From Hyphomicrobiales bacterium (GTDB taxonomy: Bacteria > Pseudomonadota > Alphaproteobacteria > Rhizobiales > Aestuariivirgaceae), in assembly GCA_026996935.1 (NCBI GenBank), contig JALWJW010000151.1, positions 1-18,428 on the forward strand: a stretch of 18,428 nt of DNA. Reading direction: 5' to 3'. Under the pieces are notes generated by a model. That model was given only the letters and a program-made list of their open reading frames with translations. It was not told the origin of the DNA and did no database searches. A program made the position numbers and the translations under genes. Below, piece by piece: positions 1 to 7,046 of the stretch. Position 1 is the stretch's first letter, and each line of letters begins with the position of its first letter.

Positions 1-414
1 TTTGTTCCCAAAGCTCATCCACGCCATAAGGTCTTTTATGTGGATCATACCGCGAGGGTCATCAAGTGTCCCGCGAAATACCGGAATACGCGAATGGCCT
101 GCTTGCGTAAACATATCGGTTAATTCGCCAATACTGGCATCATCTTCAATAGCAATAATATCAGCCCGCGGCACCATAATGTCATCCACCCGAACATCGG
201 GAAAACGCAAGAGGTTCAGCATCATCGAACGCGCCTCCGGGCGTATCAATGCTTCATTGTCATCGCTGTCATGTTGGTCAATAACTTCTTCAAGGCTTTG
301 TCGCAGATTGCCATTTTCTCTAAAAAATAGACTGCGTAATTTGCCAAAAATGCTTTGCTTGTCGGCATTTGCGTTATTTGCTGCTTCGGCCTGATGGTCG
401 CTTTGTTCGCTCAT
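1..414 (-). CDS. corC: CorC/HlyC-family CBS-domain protein, 5' part only
   Basis: The N-terminal 138 residues of a hemolysin C/CorC-type protein are present; the gene runs off the left edge. The ATG at 414-412 opens a charged N-terminus (about residues 1-60). A CBS domain follows from about residue 75, with the family signature VDDIMVPRADI and later HSRIPVF and GMIHIKDLM. Full-length members have two CBS domains and a C-terminal CorC_HlyC (transporter-associated) domain; the rest lies outside. The soluble family is linked to magnesium/cobalt efflux or envelope homeostasis, and no transmembrane segment is seen here. It starts 21 bases after the ybeY stop, so it is probably co-transcribed with ybeY and phoH. 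In related Hyphomicrobiales the next gene is usually lnt (apolipoprotein N-acyltransferase). The upstream Shine-Dalgarno is weak (a GAG close to the ATG). The family call is firm; the transport role is not. Confidence 0.9.
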   Translation of the reverse strand, partial: MSEQSDHQAEAANNANADKQSIFGKLRSLFFRENGNLRQSLEEVIDQHDSDDNEALIRPEARSMMLNLLRFPDVRVDDIMVPRADIIAIEDDASIGELTDMFTQAGHSRIPVFRGTLDDPRGMIHIKDLMAWMSFGNK

Positions 415-435
415 TATCTCAATATCGTCTGGCGC

Positions 436-957
436 TTATTGGTCATTTGTCTGATAGGGGTCAGACAAGCCAAGAGATGCCATCGCTTTAATCTCCAATT
501 GTTCCATTTTTCTGGCCTCGTCATCATTTTGATGGTCAAAACCCAATAAGTGTAAAACACCATGAATGATAAGATGGCACAAATGTGTTGCTAAAGGCTT
601 TCTTTGCTCTTTTGCTTCATGACAAATTACATCATATGCTAAAATTAGATCGCCAAGATAGGTTTGGCCTGTATCTGTTTTAGAGTTTTCCGGCGCTGGA
701 AAAGACAAAATATTGGTAGGTTTATGCTTGTCGCGCCACGCTGAATTCAGGCTTTCAACGCGTTGGTTATTGTCCAGAACAATAGTTAAACCAAAAGGTT
801 CATTGCCTATATCAAGGTGTAATAATGCTGCTTTCACGGCCATATCTATCTTGTTCTCAAGGTCGCTTACACCCTTCCAGCTTTCATCATCAATGCATAA
901 ATCTATGGTTGCAGGCAAATAGGCTGCGCTGGAACTATCGTTTGTGTTCACTATCAT
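436..957 (-). CDS. ybeY: Endoribonuclease YbeY, 16S rRNA maturation factor
   Basis: YbeY is a zinc-dependent single-strand endoribonuclease needed for 16S rRNA 3' end maturation and 70S ribosome quality control. The protein has 173 residues from the chosen ATG, the normal family length. The HxxxHxxxxxH zinc site is seen near the C-terminus as HGVLHLLGFDH (His132, His136, His142). The preceding segment NILSFP followed by LGDLILAYD is also typical. The frame is open to a TTG at 969, but the ATG at 957 is preferred and has an AGG a few bases upstream. With this start the gene overlaps the end of phoH by 23 bases, which suggests translational coupling. The phoH-ybeY-corC order is conserved across many proteobacteria. 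Confidence 0.95.
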   Translation of the reverse strand: MIVNTNDSSSAAYLPATIDLCIDDESWKGVSDLENKIDMAVKAALLHLDIGNEPFGLTIVLDNNQRVESLNSAWRDKHKPTNILSFPAPENSKTDTGQTYLGDLILAYDVICHEAKEQRKPLATHLCHLIIHGVLHLLGFDHQNDDEARKMEQLEIKAMASLGLSDPYQTNDQ

Positions 958-1972
958 AGGCCTGAACAATTCGAGTTACGAGTTTATGGCGGACGATGTC
1001 TTTGTGGGTGAGGGTGACATTGCTAATACCTCTAACCCCATCAAGCAGATGCACCGCATGGGCAAGACCAGAAGGGGTGCCGGCAGGAAGGTCAATTTGT
1101 GAGGTATCGCCATTGATTAACATTTTACTGCCCTCGCCCAAACGGGTCAGAAACATTTTCATTTGCTGGACAGTGGTGTTTTGCGCCTCATCTAAAATAA
1201 TAAAGGCCGATGAAAGCGTGCGCCCGCGCATAAATGCCAATGGAGCAATTTCAATAGTGCCATCTTCAATAAATTTTTCAACCTTTTCTGCCGCCATAAC
1301 ATCATAAAGCGCATCATAGAGCGGGCGCAAATAAGGATCGACTTTCTCTTTTAAATCGCCAGGTAAAAAGCCAAGGTTTTCACCGGCCTCAACCGCAGGG
1401 CGTGAAAAAATAATGCGCTCCACATGACCTTCATGCAGCGCTGCTACAGCGCAGGCAACAGCCAGATAGGATTTGCCAGTTCCAGCCGGGCCAATGCCGA
1501 AAATCATTTCATGCTTTGCTATGGCATCAAGATAGATTTGTTGCCCAGGCGAGCGCGGTGAAATTAATTTACGCGGGGTTTTTAATCGAATAGCACCAGC
1601 GTTAAATTGTTCAGGAGCGTTGTCATCAGACATACGAATAGCACCTTTTACATCACCGACATCAATATCAAGATTATTATTGATACGGTTGACAAGTTCA
1701 TCAAACACACGGCCTGCGCGTTTGCATGCAATGACATCACCTCGGATGGCAATTTTGTTGCCACGCGGGGTAATGGTAATATCAAGTTCTGTTTCTATTA
1801 AGGAGAGGAATTCATCATGCTGGCCAAACAAAGCTGGTAACATGCGGTTATCATCAAATGAGCGGGTCACACTTTGTAAGTGATCTGGTGCGTGTCCATT
1901 TTCATTGAGGCGGCGCGCTTTTTGAGCAGCGCTTGAATAATCCATTGATGTTGCCGGTGGCAAGTGGGTCAT
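935..1972 (-). CDS. ybeZ: PhoH-like ATPase (YbeZ)
   Basis: This is a PhoH/YbeZ-family P-loop NTPase of 345 residues, a cytoplasmic protein that works with YbeY in RNA metabolism. Walker A is GPAGTGKS (about 161-168) and Walker B is FIILDEAQN (about 257-265). The RPAVEAGENLGFLPGD and MFLTRLGEGSKM segments are family hallmarks. The N-terminal 100 or so residues resemble the KH-like region of YbeZ. The start is uncertain. The ATG at 1972 directly abuts an AGGAG at 1977-1973, which is too close for normal initiation, and an in-frame TAG just upstream prevents extension. The in-frame TTG at 1963 lies nine bases from AGGAG and would remove three residues; the next ATG is at 1945. The gene begins 9 bases after the miaB stop and overlaps ybeY. 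Confidence 0.93.
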   Translation of the reverse strand: MTHLPPATSMDYSSAAQKARRLNENGHAPDHLQSVTRSFDDNRMLPALFGQHDEFLSLIETELDITITPRGNKIAIRGDVIACKRAGRVFDELVNRINNNLDIDVGDVKGAIRMSDDNAPEQFNAGAIRLKTPRKLISPRSPGQQIYLDAIAKHEMIFGIGPAGTGKSYLAVACAVAALHEGHVERIIFSRPAVEAGENLGFLPGDLKEKVDPYLRPLYDALYDVMAAEKVEKFIEDGTIEIAPLAFMRGRTLSSAFIILDEAQNTTVQQMKMFLTRLGEGSKMLINGDTSQIDLPAGTPSGLAHAVHLLDGVRGISNVTLTHKDIVRHKLVTRIVQAYDSEHKR

Positions 1973-1977
1973 CTCCT
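1973..1977 (-). promoter_or_regulatory. Shine-Dalgarno AGGAG abutting the phoH ATG
   Basis: On the minus strand AGGAG is immediately followed by the ATG at 1972. A zero-length spacer is unfavourable, while the TTG at 1963 sits nine bases downstream. This site therefore questions the annotated phoH start. An in-frame stop overlaps the region, so no upstream start is available. Confidence 0.5.
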
Positions 1978-1981
1978 AAAA

Positions 1982-3358
1982 TTAGTTTAACTGTGCTGTG
2001 TCTTCTATTATATGGGCAGAAAGGCTGCGAGGGCCAACTTTATCGACATGTACGCGGACAATATCGCCAATTTTATGGCCTTTTGCCTCGATATGCACAG
2101 CTTGAAGGTATGGAGAGCGACCAATGAGCTGTCCTTCATGGCGTCCTTGACGTTCTAGCAACAAATTGAATTCTTGCTCAAGGCTTTGTTCGTTAAAGGC
2201 CAATTGCTGTTCCATCAGCAATTCTTGCAGTTTTGTCAGCCGTACCGATTTGATTTCCTCAGGCACCTGATTTTCTAAATCACCTGCTTTGGTGCCAGGG
2301 CGAACGGAATATTTAAATGAATAGGCCTGTGCGTAAGTAACTTCACGCACTAGAGTCATGGTGTCTTCAAAGTCTTGTTCGGTTTCCCCCGGAAAACCGA
2401 CAATAAAGTCACCAGACAAAGCCAGATGTGGAATGGCTTTTCTGATTTTAGCAATCAAATCGATATATTCTTGTGCGGTGTGTTGGCGGTTCATGGCTTT
2501 GAGAACGCTGTCAGACCCGGCCTGCACAGGCAAATGCAAATACGGCATGACAACATCATTGTGCGCCATCGTATCAATCAGCTCATCGTTCATATCGCGC
2601 GGATGGCTGGTGGTAAAACGCAACCGATCCACCCCGTCAATTCTTGACAGCCGATCAAGCAAAGCTCCCAGCGACAGCAAAGTGCCGTCTGAATCTGTCC
2701 CATGATAGGCATTAACATTCTGGCCCAATAAAGTGAATTCGCGCACCCCGGCTTCAACCAGTTGATGCACTTCTTCTTCAATTTGACTAACGGGCCGTGA
2801 AAATTCTGCCCCACGGGTAAACGGTACCACACAAAAGGCGCAAAATTTATCACAGCCTTCTTGTACCGTCACAAAAGCGGCAACCCCGTGCGAAAGACGT
2901 TTGTGCCCTGATGTGGAGGTTAATCCATCGAATTTATCTTCAGCGGGGAACTCTGTCTCTACAATGGATTTGCCGCCTGCTTTAATTTTCTCAAGCATAT
3001 TGGGTAAGCGGTGATAGGTTTGTGGTCCAAACACCATATCAACCGTTGGGGCGCGGCGAATAATCTCCTGGCCTTCTGCCTGGGCAACACAGCCAGCTAC
3101 GGCAATCAAAGAATCCTGTCCAGTGCTATGACGTGCATCTTTTAATTTTTTCAAGCGTCCAATATCTGAATATACTTTTTCAGCCGCTTTTTCGCGAATG
3201 TGGCAGGTGTTGAGAATAATCAGATCAGCATCTTCAGGGTGCTCTGTTTCCCCATAGCCAAGCGGCACAAGAACATCGTTCATGCGTTCGCTGTCATAGA
3301 CATTCATTTGGCAGCCATAAGTTTTGATAAAAACTTTTTTATCAGCAGTAGTGCTCAT
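1982..3358 (-). CDS. miaB: tRNA-2-methylthio-N6-dimethylallyladenosine synthase MiaB
   Basis: MiaB is a radical-SAM methylthiotransferase that adds the 2-methylthio group to i6A37 in tRNAs reading UNN codons. The protein is full length (458 residues). The N-terminal UPF0004 domain carries the auxiliary [4Fe-4S] cysteines Cys16 (TYGCQMN), Cys52 (LNTCHIRE) and Cys90 (AGCVAQ). The radical-SAM CxxxCxxC is Cys169, Cys173 and Cys176, followed by VVPFTRG. A C-terminal TRAM domain (about 385-450, with EGQLIGRSPYLQAV) binds RNA. The ATG at 3358 has a GGAAG Shine-Dalgarno seven bases upstream (3369-3365). The plsC stop lies 64 bases upstream. MiaB needs two Fe-S clusters, and nfuA is in the same cluster of genes. 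Confidence 0.97.
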   Translation of the reverse strand: MSTTADKKVFIKTYGCQMNVYDSERMNDVLVPLGYGETEHPEDADLIILNTCHIREKAAEKVYSDIGRLKKLKDARHSTGQDSLIAVAGCVAQAEGQEIIRRAPTVDMVFGPQTYHRLPNMLEKIKAGGKSIVETEFPAEDKFDGLTSTSGHKRLSHGVAAFVTVQEGCDKFCAFCVVPFTRGAEFSRPVSQIEEEVHQLVEAGVREFTLLGQNVNAYHGTDSDGTLLSLGALLDRLSRIDGVDRLRFTTSHPRDMNDELIDTMAHNDVVMPYLHLPVQAGSDSVLKAMNRQHTAQEYIDLIAKIRKAIPHLALSGDFIVGFPGETEQDFEDTMTLVREVTYAQAYSFKYSVRPGTKAGDLENQVPEEIKSVRLTKLQELLMEQQLAFNEQSLEQEFNLLLERQGRHEGQLIGRSPYLQAVHIEAKGHKIGDIVRVHVDKVGPRSLSAHIIEDTAQLN

Positions 3359-3422
3359 CTGTTACTTCCAGTAAATTTAGTGTCGGCGCTTTTTAGTCTG
3401 TTTTTCACAAAAGGCAAACAAA

Positions 3423-4208
3423 CTAATTTAATCTGCAATTTGCCAGCTCTTGTGCCAACCCCTCGCGAATGATTTCTTCGGATAGTTTTGCCAGCACTTT
3501 TCGCCCGCCAACGTCATTTACTGTCATCGGTTCATGAAAGGTGATTGAAACATCAATCGGTCCGCTTTTAAGATTGTTCCACAAGTGGGTACCCAGTGGC
3601 ACATCACCCGCCCAGGCAAAGCCATTGCGAACAGCGCGCGCCATCGGTAGATTCCAAACCCGTTTATAAGCTACTGTAACGGGTTGAACTTTAATTGGTT
3701 TGCCATCAACTTCTAATTGGCTGGCCCCAAACAGAGCGCTTTTAAACGGTAAAATCTGACTGCCATCACTGGTGGTTCCTTCGGGGAACAAAACCAGTGT
3801 TTCACCATTTTCTAAGCGTTGCTGCATTTCGTTTTTTGTATTGCCCGATGATTGCCGCCGCGTGCGATCAACAAACACCGTTCCTGCCATGCGCGCCAAT
3901 GTGCCAATAACCGGCCAGCTTTTAACATCACTTTTCGCAACAAAAGAAACAGGCACACTGCCACCAATCAGAAAAATGTCTTGCCACGAGGCATGATTGG
4001 CCACCATTAAGCACGGTTCGTTTTTCACCGGTGTGCCGTTAATATGGACCCGTGCGGTCATGGTTTTATTAAGCCAGCTAGAATAGCGATGAGCAAAATG
4101 TTTGGCCCGAGTTGGAGAGGTGCGCATCAGAACAGACTGCGCAGCCATAACAACCGGTATGCTGAGCGCAACTTTAGCGCCTTTATATATGCCTTTAACT
4201 CGCGCCAT
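3423..4208 (-). CDS. plsC: 1-acyl-glycerol-3-phosphate / lyso-ornithine lipid acyltransferase (PlsC/OlsA family)
   Basis: This is a membrane-associated lysophospholipid acyltransferase of 261 residues. The catalytic HX4D motif is NHASWQD (His72 to Asp77) and the acceptor-binding block is FPEGTTSDG (about 141-149). A VFVDRTRR segment (about 111-118) lies between them. A hydrophobic stretch near the N-terminus (about 11-28) may anchor it to the inner membrane. By family it transfers an acyl chain to lysophosphatidic acid. However, as I recall, the gene at this position next to miaB in Sinorhizobium meliloti is olsA, which acylates lyso-ornithine lipid, so that substrate is possible here. Motifs alone cannot separate the two. 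The ATG at 4208 overlaps the end of fur by 14 bases, which argues for coupled translation. Confidence 0.9.
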   Translation of the reverse strand: MARVKGIYKGAKVALSIPVVMAAQSVLMRTSPTRAKHFAHRYSSWLNKTMTARVHINGTPVKNEPCLMVANHASWQDIFLIGGSVPVSFVAKSDVKSWPVIGTLARMAGTVFVDRTRRQSSGNTKNEMQQRLENGETLVLFPEGTTSDGSQILPFKSALFGASQLEVDGKPIKVQPVTVAYKRVWNLPMARAVRNGFAWAGDVPLGTHLWNNLKSGPIDVSITFHEPMTVNDVGGRKVLAKLSEEIIREGLAQELANCRLN

Positions 4209-4614
4209 GTGGTTTCATTTTTACCGCGTACAACTCCAGTCGATGATCGACAAGTTTATAGCCAAGCTTTTCAGCCACTTTGCGTTGCAACTGCTCAATT
4301 TCTTCATTGCGAAATTCAATCACATCACCGGTGTTCATGTCAATCAAATGGTCGTGATGGTCTTCGGTAACTTGCTCATAGCGTGCTCGTCCTTCACGAA
4401 AATCATGGCGCTCTAAAATGCCGGCATCTTCAAATAATTTTACAGTACGATAAACCGTGGCGATTGAAATATTTGCATCGTGCTTAACCGCGCGTCTGTG
4501 CAGTTCTTCCACATCAGGGTGATCAACAGATTCTGCAATCGTCAGCGCAATGGTGCGCCGCTGGCCCGTCATGCGCATGCCTTTGTCTAAACAAGCTTTT
4601 TCAATTGCGTTCAT
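4195..4614 (-). CDS. fur: Fur-family metal-responsive repressor, Mur/alphaproteobacterial Fur type
   Basis: This is a Fur-superfamily transcriptional repressor of 139 residues. A winged-helix DNA-binding half (about 1-85, with GMRMTGQRR, DHPDVEELHRRA and ISIATVYRTVKLFEDAGI) is followed by a dimerisation and metal-binding half with HHDHLIDMNTGDVIEF. The sequence closely resembles rhizobial Mur, which responds to manganese, rather than Irr or Zur. The only cysteine is Cys8, so the CxxC structural zinc site of E. coli Fur is absent, as is usual in Mur-type proteins. The ATG at 4614 has a strong GAGGGG Shine-Dalgarno (4625-4620). A 50-base gap separates it from the upstream tsaB-rimI stop, so a promoter of its own is possible. 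Whether the main effector is Mn or Fe cannot be told from sequence. Confidence 0.93.
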   Translation of the reverse strand: MNAIEKACLDKGMRMTGQRRTIALTIAESVDHPDVEELHRRAVKHDANISIATVYRTVKLFEDAGILERHDFREGRARYEQVTEDHHDHLIDMNTGDVIEFRNEEIEQLQRKVAEKLGYKLVDHRLELYAVKMKPHGAS

Positions 4615-4664
4615 CGTTTCCCCTCTAAATAAGACTTATACGGTTTCAAAAGCCATTGCGCAAA

Positions 4665-5789
4665 TTATATTGTTTTACTCATCACCCAGGCATCTTGCTT
4701 TTGCCCGTCCTTACTGGTGTAATAATTTTTGCGGGTGCCGCAAACTTCAAAACCAAAACCATCATAAAGTGCGCGCGCACTAAAATTTTCAGTATTAACC
4801 TCAAGAAATATGTTTTCAATTTTTTCTTGAGTGGCATCAGTAATAATCTGCTTTAACAAAGTGCTGGCAATTTTGCGCCGTCGCGCATGGTTTTGCACGG
4901 CAATGGTCAAAATTTCGCGCTCATGGGCACCATCACGCACAAGGATAAAGCCAAGCGGGTTTTGGCTTTCATCAACCGCAATCAGCCCTTTGGTTGTTGG
5001 CGTTTGTAAACTGGCAGCAATGCTTTGGCCTGACCAATGATCAACAAACCCCTGACGGTGAATTTCAGCTAAAATTTCACAATGGGCGCTGGTGGCATCA
5101 ATGAGTGTCACCGCACTTGGCCGAACCTGCAATAAAGGCTTTTGTGCTTTGGCATCGGCGCGGCGCAGATAAATCGGATGGACAGGGCCATCGGTTTTAC
5201 GCTTTGCCCCAAGGCGTGCCGCAACGCGCGCATCGGGCAGGTCATTTGCGGTGGTTTTGATCAGATTGGTATTAAGTGGCATCAAAATATCACAGGCACT
5301 ACCAACGATAATAGTGGTTTGGTCACCAGCTAAAAGCGCGGCTTCTTGCGGTGTTAAAATATCAGGCTGGGTGACAGATTGGCCGTTTTCAAACAACTGC
5401 ACATAGATCTCATTTCGCCGCGCATCAAATGCCGCCAGAACACGACTTGTCAAAAAGACTTCTACGCCTGCGGCCACTGCCTCAAGCGAGCCAATACCAA
5501 CCAAAGGCAGATCGAGCGAAAGAGCAAATCCCTTGGCCGCGGAAAGGCCAATACGAACCCCGGAAAAGGACCCCGGACCCGTTGTGGCAACAATTTTTCC
5601 GATCTGATTAAATGAAACACCGCTTGCCGCCAGTGTCTGATGGATCATTTCAGGCAGTTTTTCAGCGTGTCCCTTTGGCATTTCATCATACTGATATCCA
5701 CAAACACCGCCTTGTTTATCGGCTTGTTCGGTATCATAAATGGCGGCCGAACAGGCCTTATGGGTGGTATCAACGGCAAGGATAAGCAT
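4665..5789 (-). CDS. tsaB: TsaB-RimI fusion: t6A biosynthesis subunit joined to a GNAT acetyltransferase
   Basis: One uninterrupted reading frame of 374 residues carries two proteins that are normally separate. Residues 1 to about 213 are TsaB, the partner of TsaD/TsaE in N6-threonylcarbamoyladenosine (t6A37) formation. It starts LILAVDTTHKACSAA, has the signature TTGPGSFSGVRIGLSAAKG (about 69-87) and ends in the typical PIYLRRADAK. A linker of about ten residues leads to a RimI-like GNAT domain (about 226-374) with EILTIAV, LEVNTEN and ARALYDGFGF. RimI acetylates ribosomal protein S18 in enterobacteria. The acetyl-CoA loop reads RRRKIA, with Lys where RxxGxG/A has Gly. In relatives tsaB and rimI are adjacent genes, so this is an in-place fusion. 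The ATG at 5789 has AAGG upstream; GTG and TTG codons at 5792 and 5795 are less likely starts. Confidence 0.92.
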   Translation of the reverse strand: MLILAVDTTHKACSAAIYDTEQADKQGGVCGYQYDEMPKGHAEKLPEMIHQTLAASGVSFNQIGKIVATTGPGSFSGVRIGLSAAKGFALSLDLPLVGIGSLEAVAAGVEVFLTSRVLAAFDARRNEIYVQLFENGQSVTQPDILTPQEAALLAGDQTTIIVGSACDILMPLNTNLIKTTANDLPDARVAARLGAKRKTDGPVHPIYLRRADAKAQKPLLQVRPSAVTLIDATSAHCEILAEIHRQGFVDHWSGQSIAASLQTPTTKGLIAVDESQNPLGFILVRDGAHEREILTIAVQNHARRRKIASTLLKQIITDATQEKIENIFLEVNTENFSARALYDGFGFEVCGTRKNYYTSKDGQKQDAWVMSKTI

Positions 5790-5811
5790 CACCAATAGCC
5801 TTCAAAGTCGG

Positions 5812-6405
5812 TTAAAGGATTTGAGCGAGGTCTTCAAAATCAGGGCGTGGGCTGCGCGCAAAAAGTGATTTTTGATCACCGTAACCAATGCCGCAAATAA
5901 AGTTAGATTTTGTCGCAGTGCCTGCAAAAAATTCCTCATCAACCCCAGCATTGTCAAATCCTGACATTGGCCCGCAATCAAGCCCGATAGAGCGCGCGGC
6001 AATCATCATATAGGCTGCCTGCAAAGTGCCGTTTCTAAAGGCTGTGGTTTGGATTAATTCATCATTGCCAATAAACCAGCTTTTGGCATCGGTATGAGGG
6101 AAAAGTTTTGGCAGGTTTTCATAAAACTCAAGATCATGGCCAATAACGGCGACAACAGGTGCCGACATGGTTTTTTCAACATTATCAGGAATAAGGTGCG
6201 GTTTAAGCCGTTGTTTTGCTTCATTAGACTTTAAAAACAAAATCCGCACCGGCTGACAATTGGCACTGGTTGGTCCCATTTTCATCAGGTCAATAATACT
6301 GGCCAATTGCACATCACTAACCTGTTTACCCTGCCAGCCATTAAAGGAGCGGGCCTGACGGAAAATCTGGTCGAGATCAGCATCGCTGAGAATTTTATTT
6401 GTCAT
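5812..6405 (-). CDS. RutE-like nitroreductase-family flavoprotein
   Basis: This is a 197-residue FMN-dependent nitroreductase-fold oxidoreductase. The N-terminal QARSFNGWQGKQVSD, MGPTSANCQPVRILFL and central DLEFYENLPKLFPH segments match the RutE/HadB-like subfamily. RutE reduces malonic semialdehyde to 3-hydroxypropionate in the Rut pyrimidine degradation pathway. No other rut gene (pyrimidine oxygenase, RutB, RutD and so on) is in the window, so that substrate is not supported by context. A general NAD(P)H-dependent nitro- or aldehyde-reductase role is equally possible. The ATG at 6405 lies five bases after the nfuA stop, and the tsaB-rimI start is 22 bases downstream, so it is embedded in the cluster. 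The Shine-Dalgarno is weak. Family assignment is good; function is uncertain. Confidence 0.85.
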   Translation of the reverse strand: MTNKILSDADLDQIFRQARSFNGWQGKQVSDVQLASIIDLMKMGPTSANCQPVRILFLKSNEAKQRLKPHLIPDNVEKTMSAPVVAVIGHDLEFYENLPKLFPHTDAKSWFIGNDELIQTTAFRNGTLQAAYMMIAARSIGLDCGPMSGFDNAGVDEEFFAGTATKSNFICGIGYGDQKSLFARSPRPDFEDLAQIL

Positions 6406-6410
6406 TTTGC

Positions 6411-6962
6411 TTAAACAGCCCGCACTTCAGTAATTTCAGGCACAAAATGCTTCAACAGGTTTTCAATACCATGTTTCAGTGTCGCTGTAGAACTTGGACA
6501 ACCAGAACATGCCCCTTTCATTTCCAGCATAACAACACCGGCTTTATAGCCATGAAATGTGATGTCGCCGCCATCTTGAGCAACCGCTGGGCGCACGCGT
6601 GTGTCGAGCAACTCTTTAATGGTTGAAACGATTTCACTGTCAGCTTCATCAAAGTCACCATCAATATTGCCCACATCAGCACCTTCAATGACAGGTGAAC
6701 CAGACATATAATGTTCCATAATCGCGCCAAGGACTGCGGGTTTTAACTGTTGCCAGTCGGTGCCATCTTTGGTTACGGTAATAAAATCAGCCCCAAGAAA
6801 TACCCCTTCAACGCCGTTGACATCGAAAAGACGACTGGCAAGGGGAGATGTTGAATAATCATCTGCTTTGCGGAAATCGCGCGGCGCACCTGTTAATACA
6901 GTTTCACCAGGTAAAAATTTCAAAGTCGCCGGGTTTGGCGTGGCTTCGGTTTGAATAAACAT
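6411..6962 (-). CDS. nfuA: NfuA-type Fe-S cluster carrier (NifU C-terminal domain protein)
   Basis: This 183-residue scaffold/carrier protein delivers [4Fe-4S] clusters to target apoproteins. An Nfu N-terminal domain (about 1-90, beginning MFIQTEATPNPATLKFLPG) precedes a NifU-like C-terminal domain (about 112-183). That domain contains VAQDGGDITFHGY and the cluster-binding CxxC in GACSGCPSS (Cys152, Cys155). The frame opens further upstream to 6983, but the ATG at 6962 has a GGAG eight bases before it (6974-6971) and starts at the conserved MFIQTE, so it is chosen. It is the first gene of the downstream minus-strand cluster, which includes the Fe-S enzyme MiaB. Its leader carries an Irr-box-like inverted repeat, consistent with iron control. 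Confidence 0.95.
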   Translation of the reverse strand: MFIQTEATPNPATLKFLPGETVLTGAPRDFRKADDYSTSPLASRLFDVNGVEGVFLGADFITVTKDGTDWQQLKPAVLGAIMEHYMSGSPVIEGADVGNIDGDFDEADSEIVSTIKELLDTRVRPAVAQDGGDITFHGYKAGVVMLEMKGACSGCPSSTATLKHGIENLLKHFVPEITEVRAV

Positions 6963-6970
6963 GCGGTGTT

Positions 6971-6974
6971 CTCC
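6971..6974 (-). promoter_or_regulatory. Shine-Dalgarno GGAG of nfuA
   Basis: The GGAG lies eight bases before the ATG at 6962. It supports that start over the longer open frame beginning at 6983, which would place this motif inside the coding region. Confidence 0.6.
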
Positions 6975-7027
6975 AATTGACAATCAGGCAAGGCTCTAAG
7001 CAATGTCCGATGTCATAAAATACAATT

Positions 7028-7042
7028 AAGGCATTAGGCCTT
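7028..7042. repeat. Inverted repeat in the nfuA leader
   Basis: The arms AAGGC (7028-7032) and GCCTT (7038-7042) are separated by five bases. The symmetry extends outwards through AT-rich flanks (AATT at both ends) if a two-base bulge is allowed. It lies between the Irr-like box and nfuA. It could be an operator or a small hairpin in the nfuA 5' leader. No known regulator motif is recognised in it. Confidence 0.4.
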
Positions 7043-7046
7043 TTAA

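Noticed and set aside
2..394. Plus-strand open frame of 130 codons at the left edge
   Set aside because: It is antisense to corC, whose CBS-domain motifs are unambiguous.
958..969. TTG start for ybeY at 969
   Set aside because: The ATG at 957 is a better start and loses only four residues with no conserved motif.
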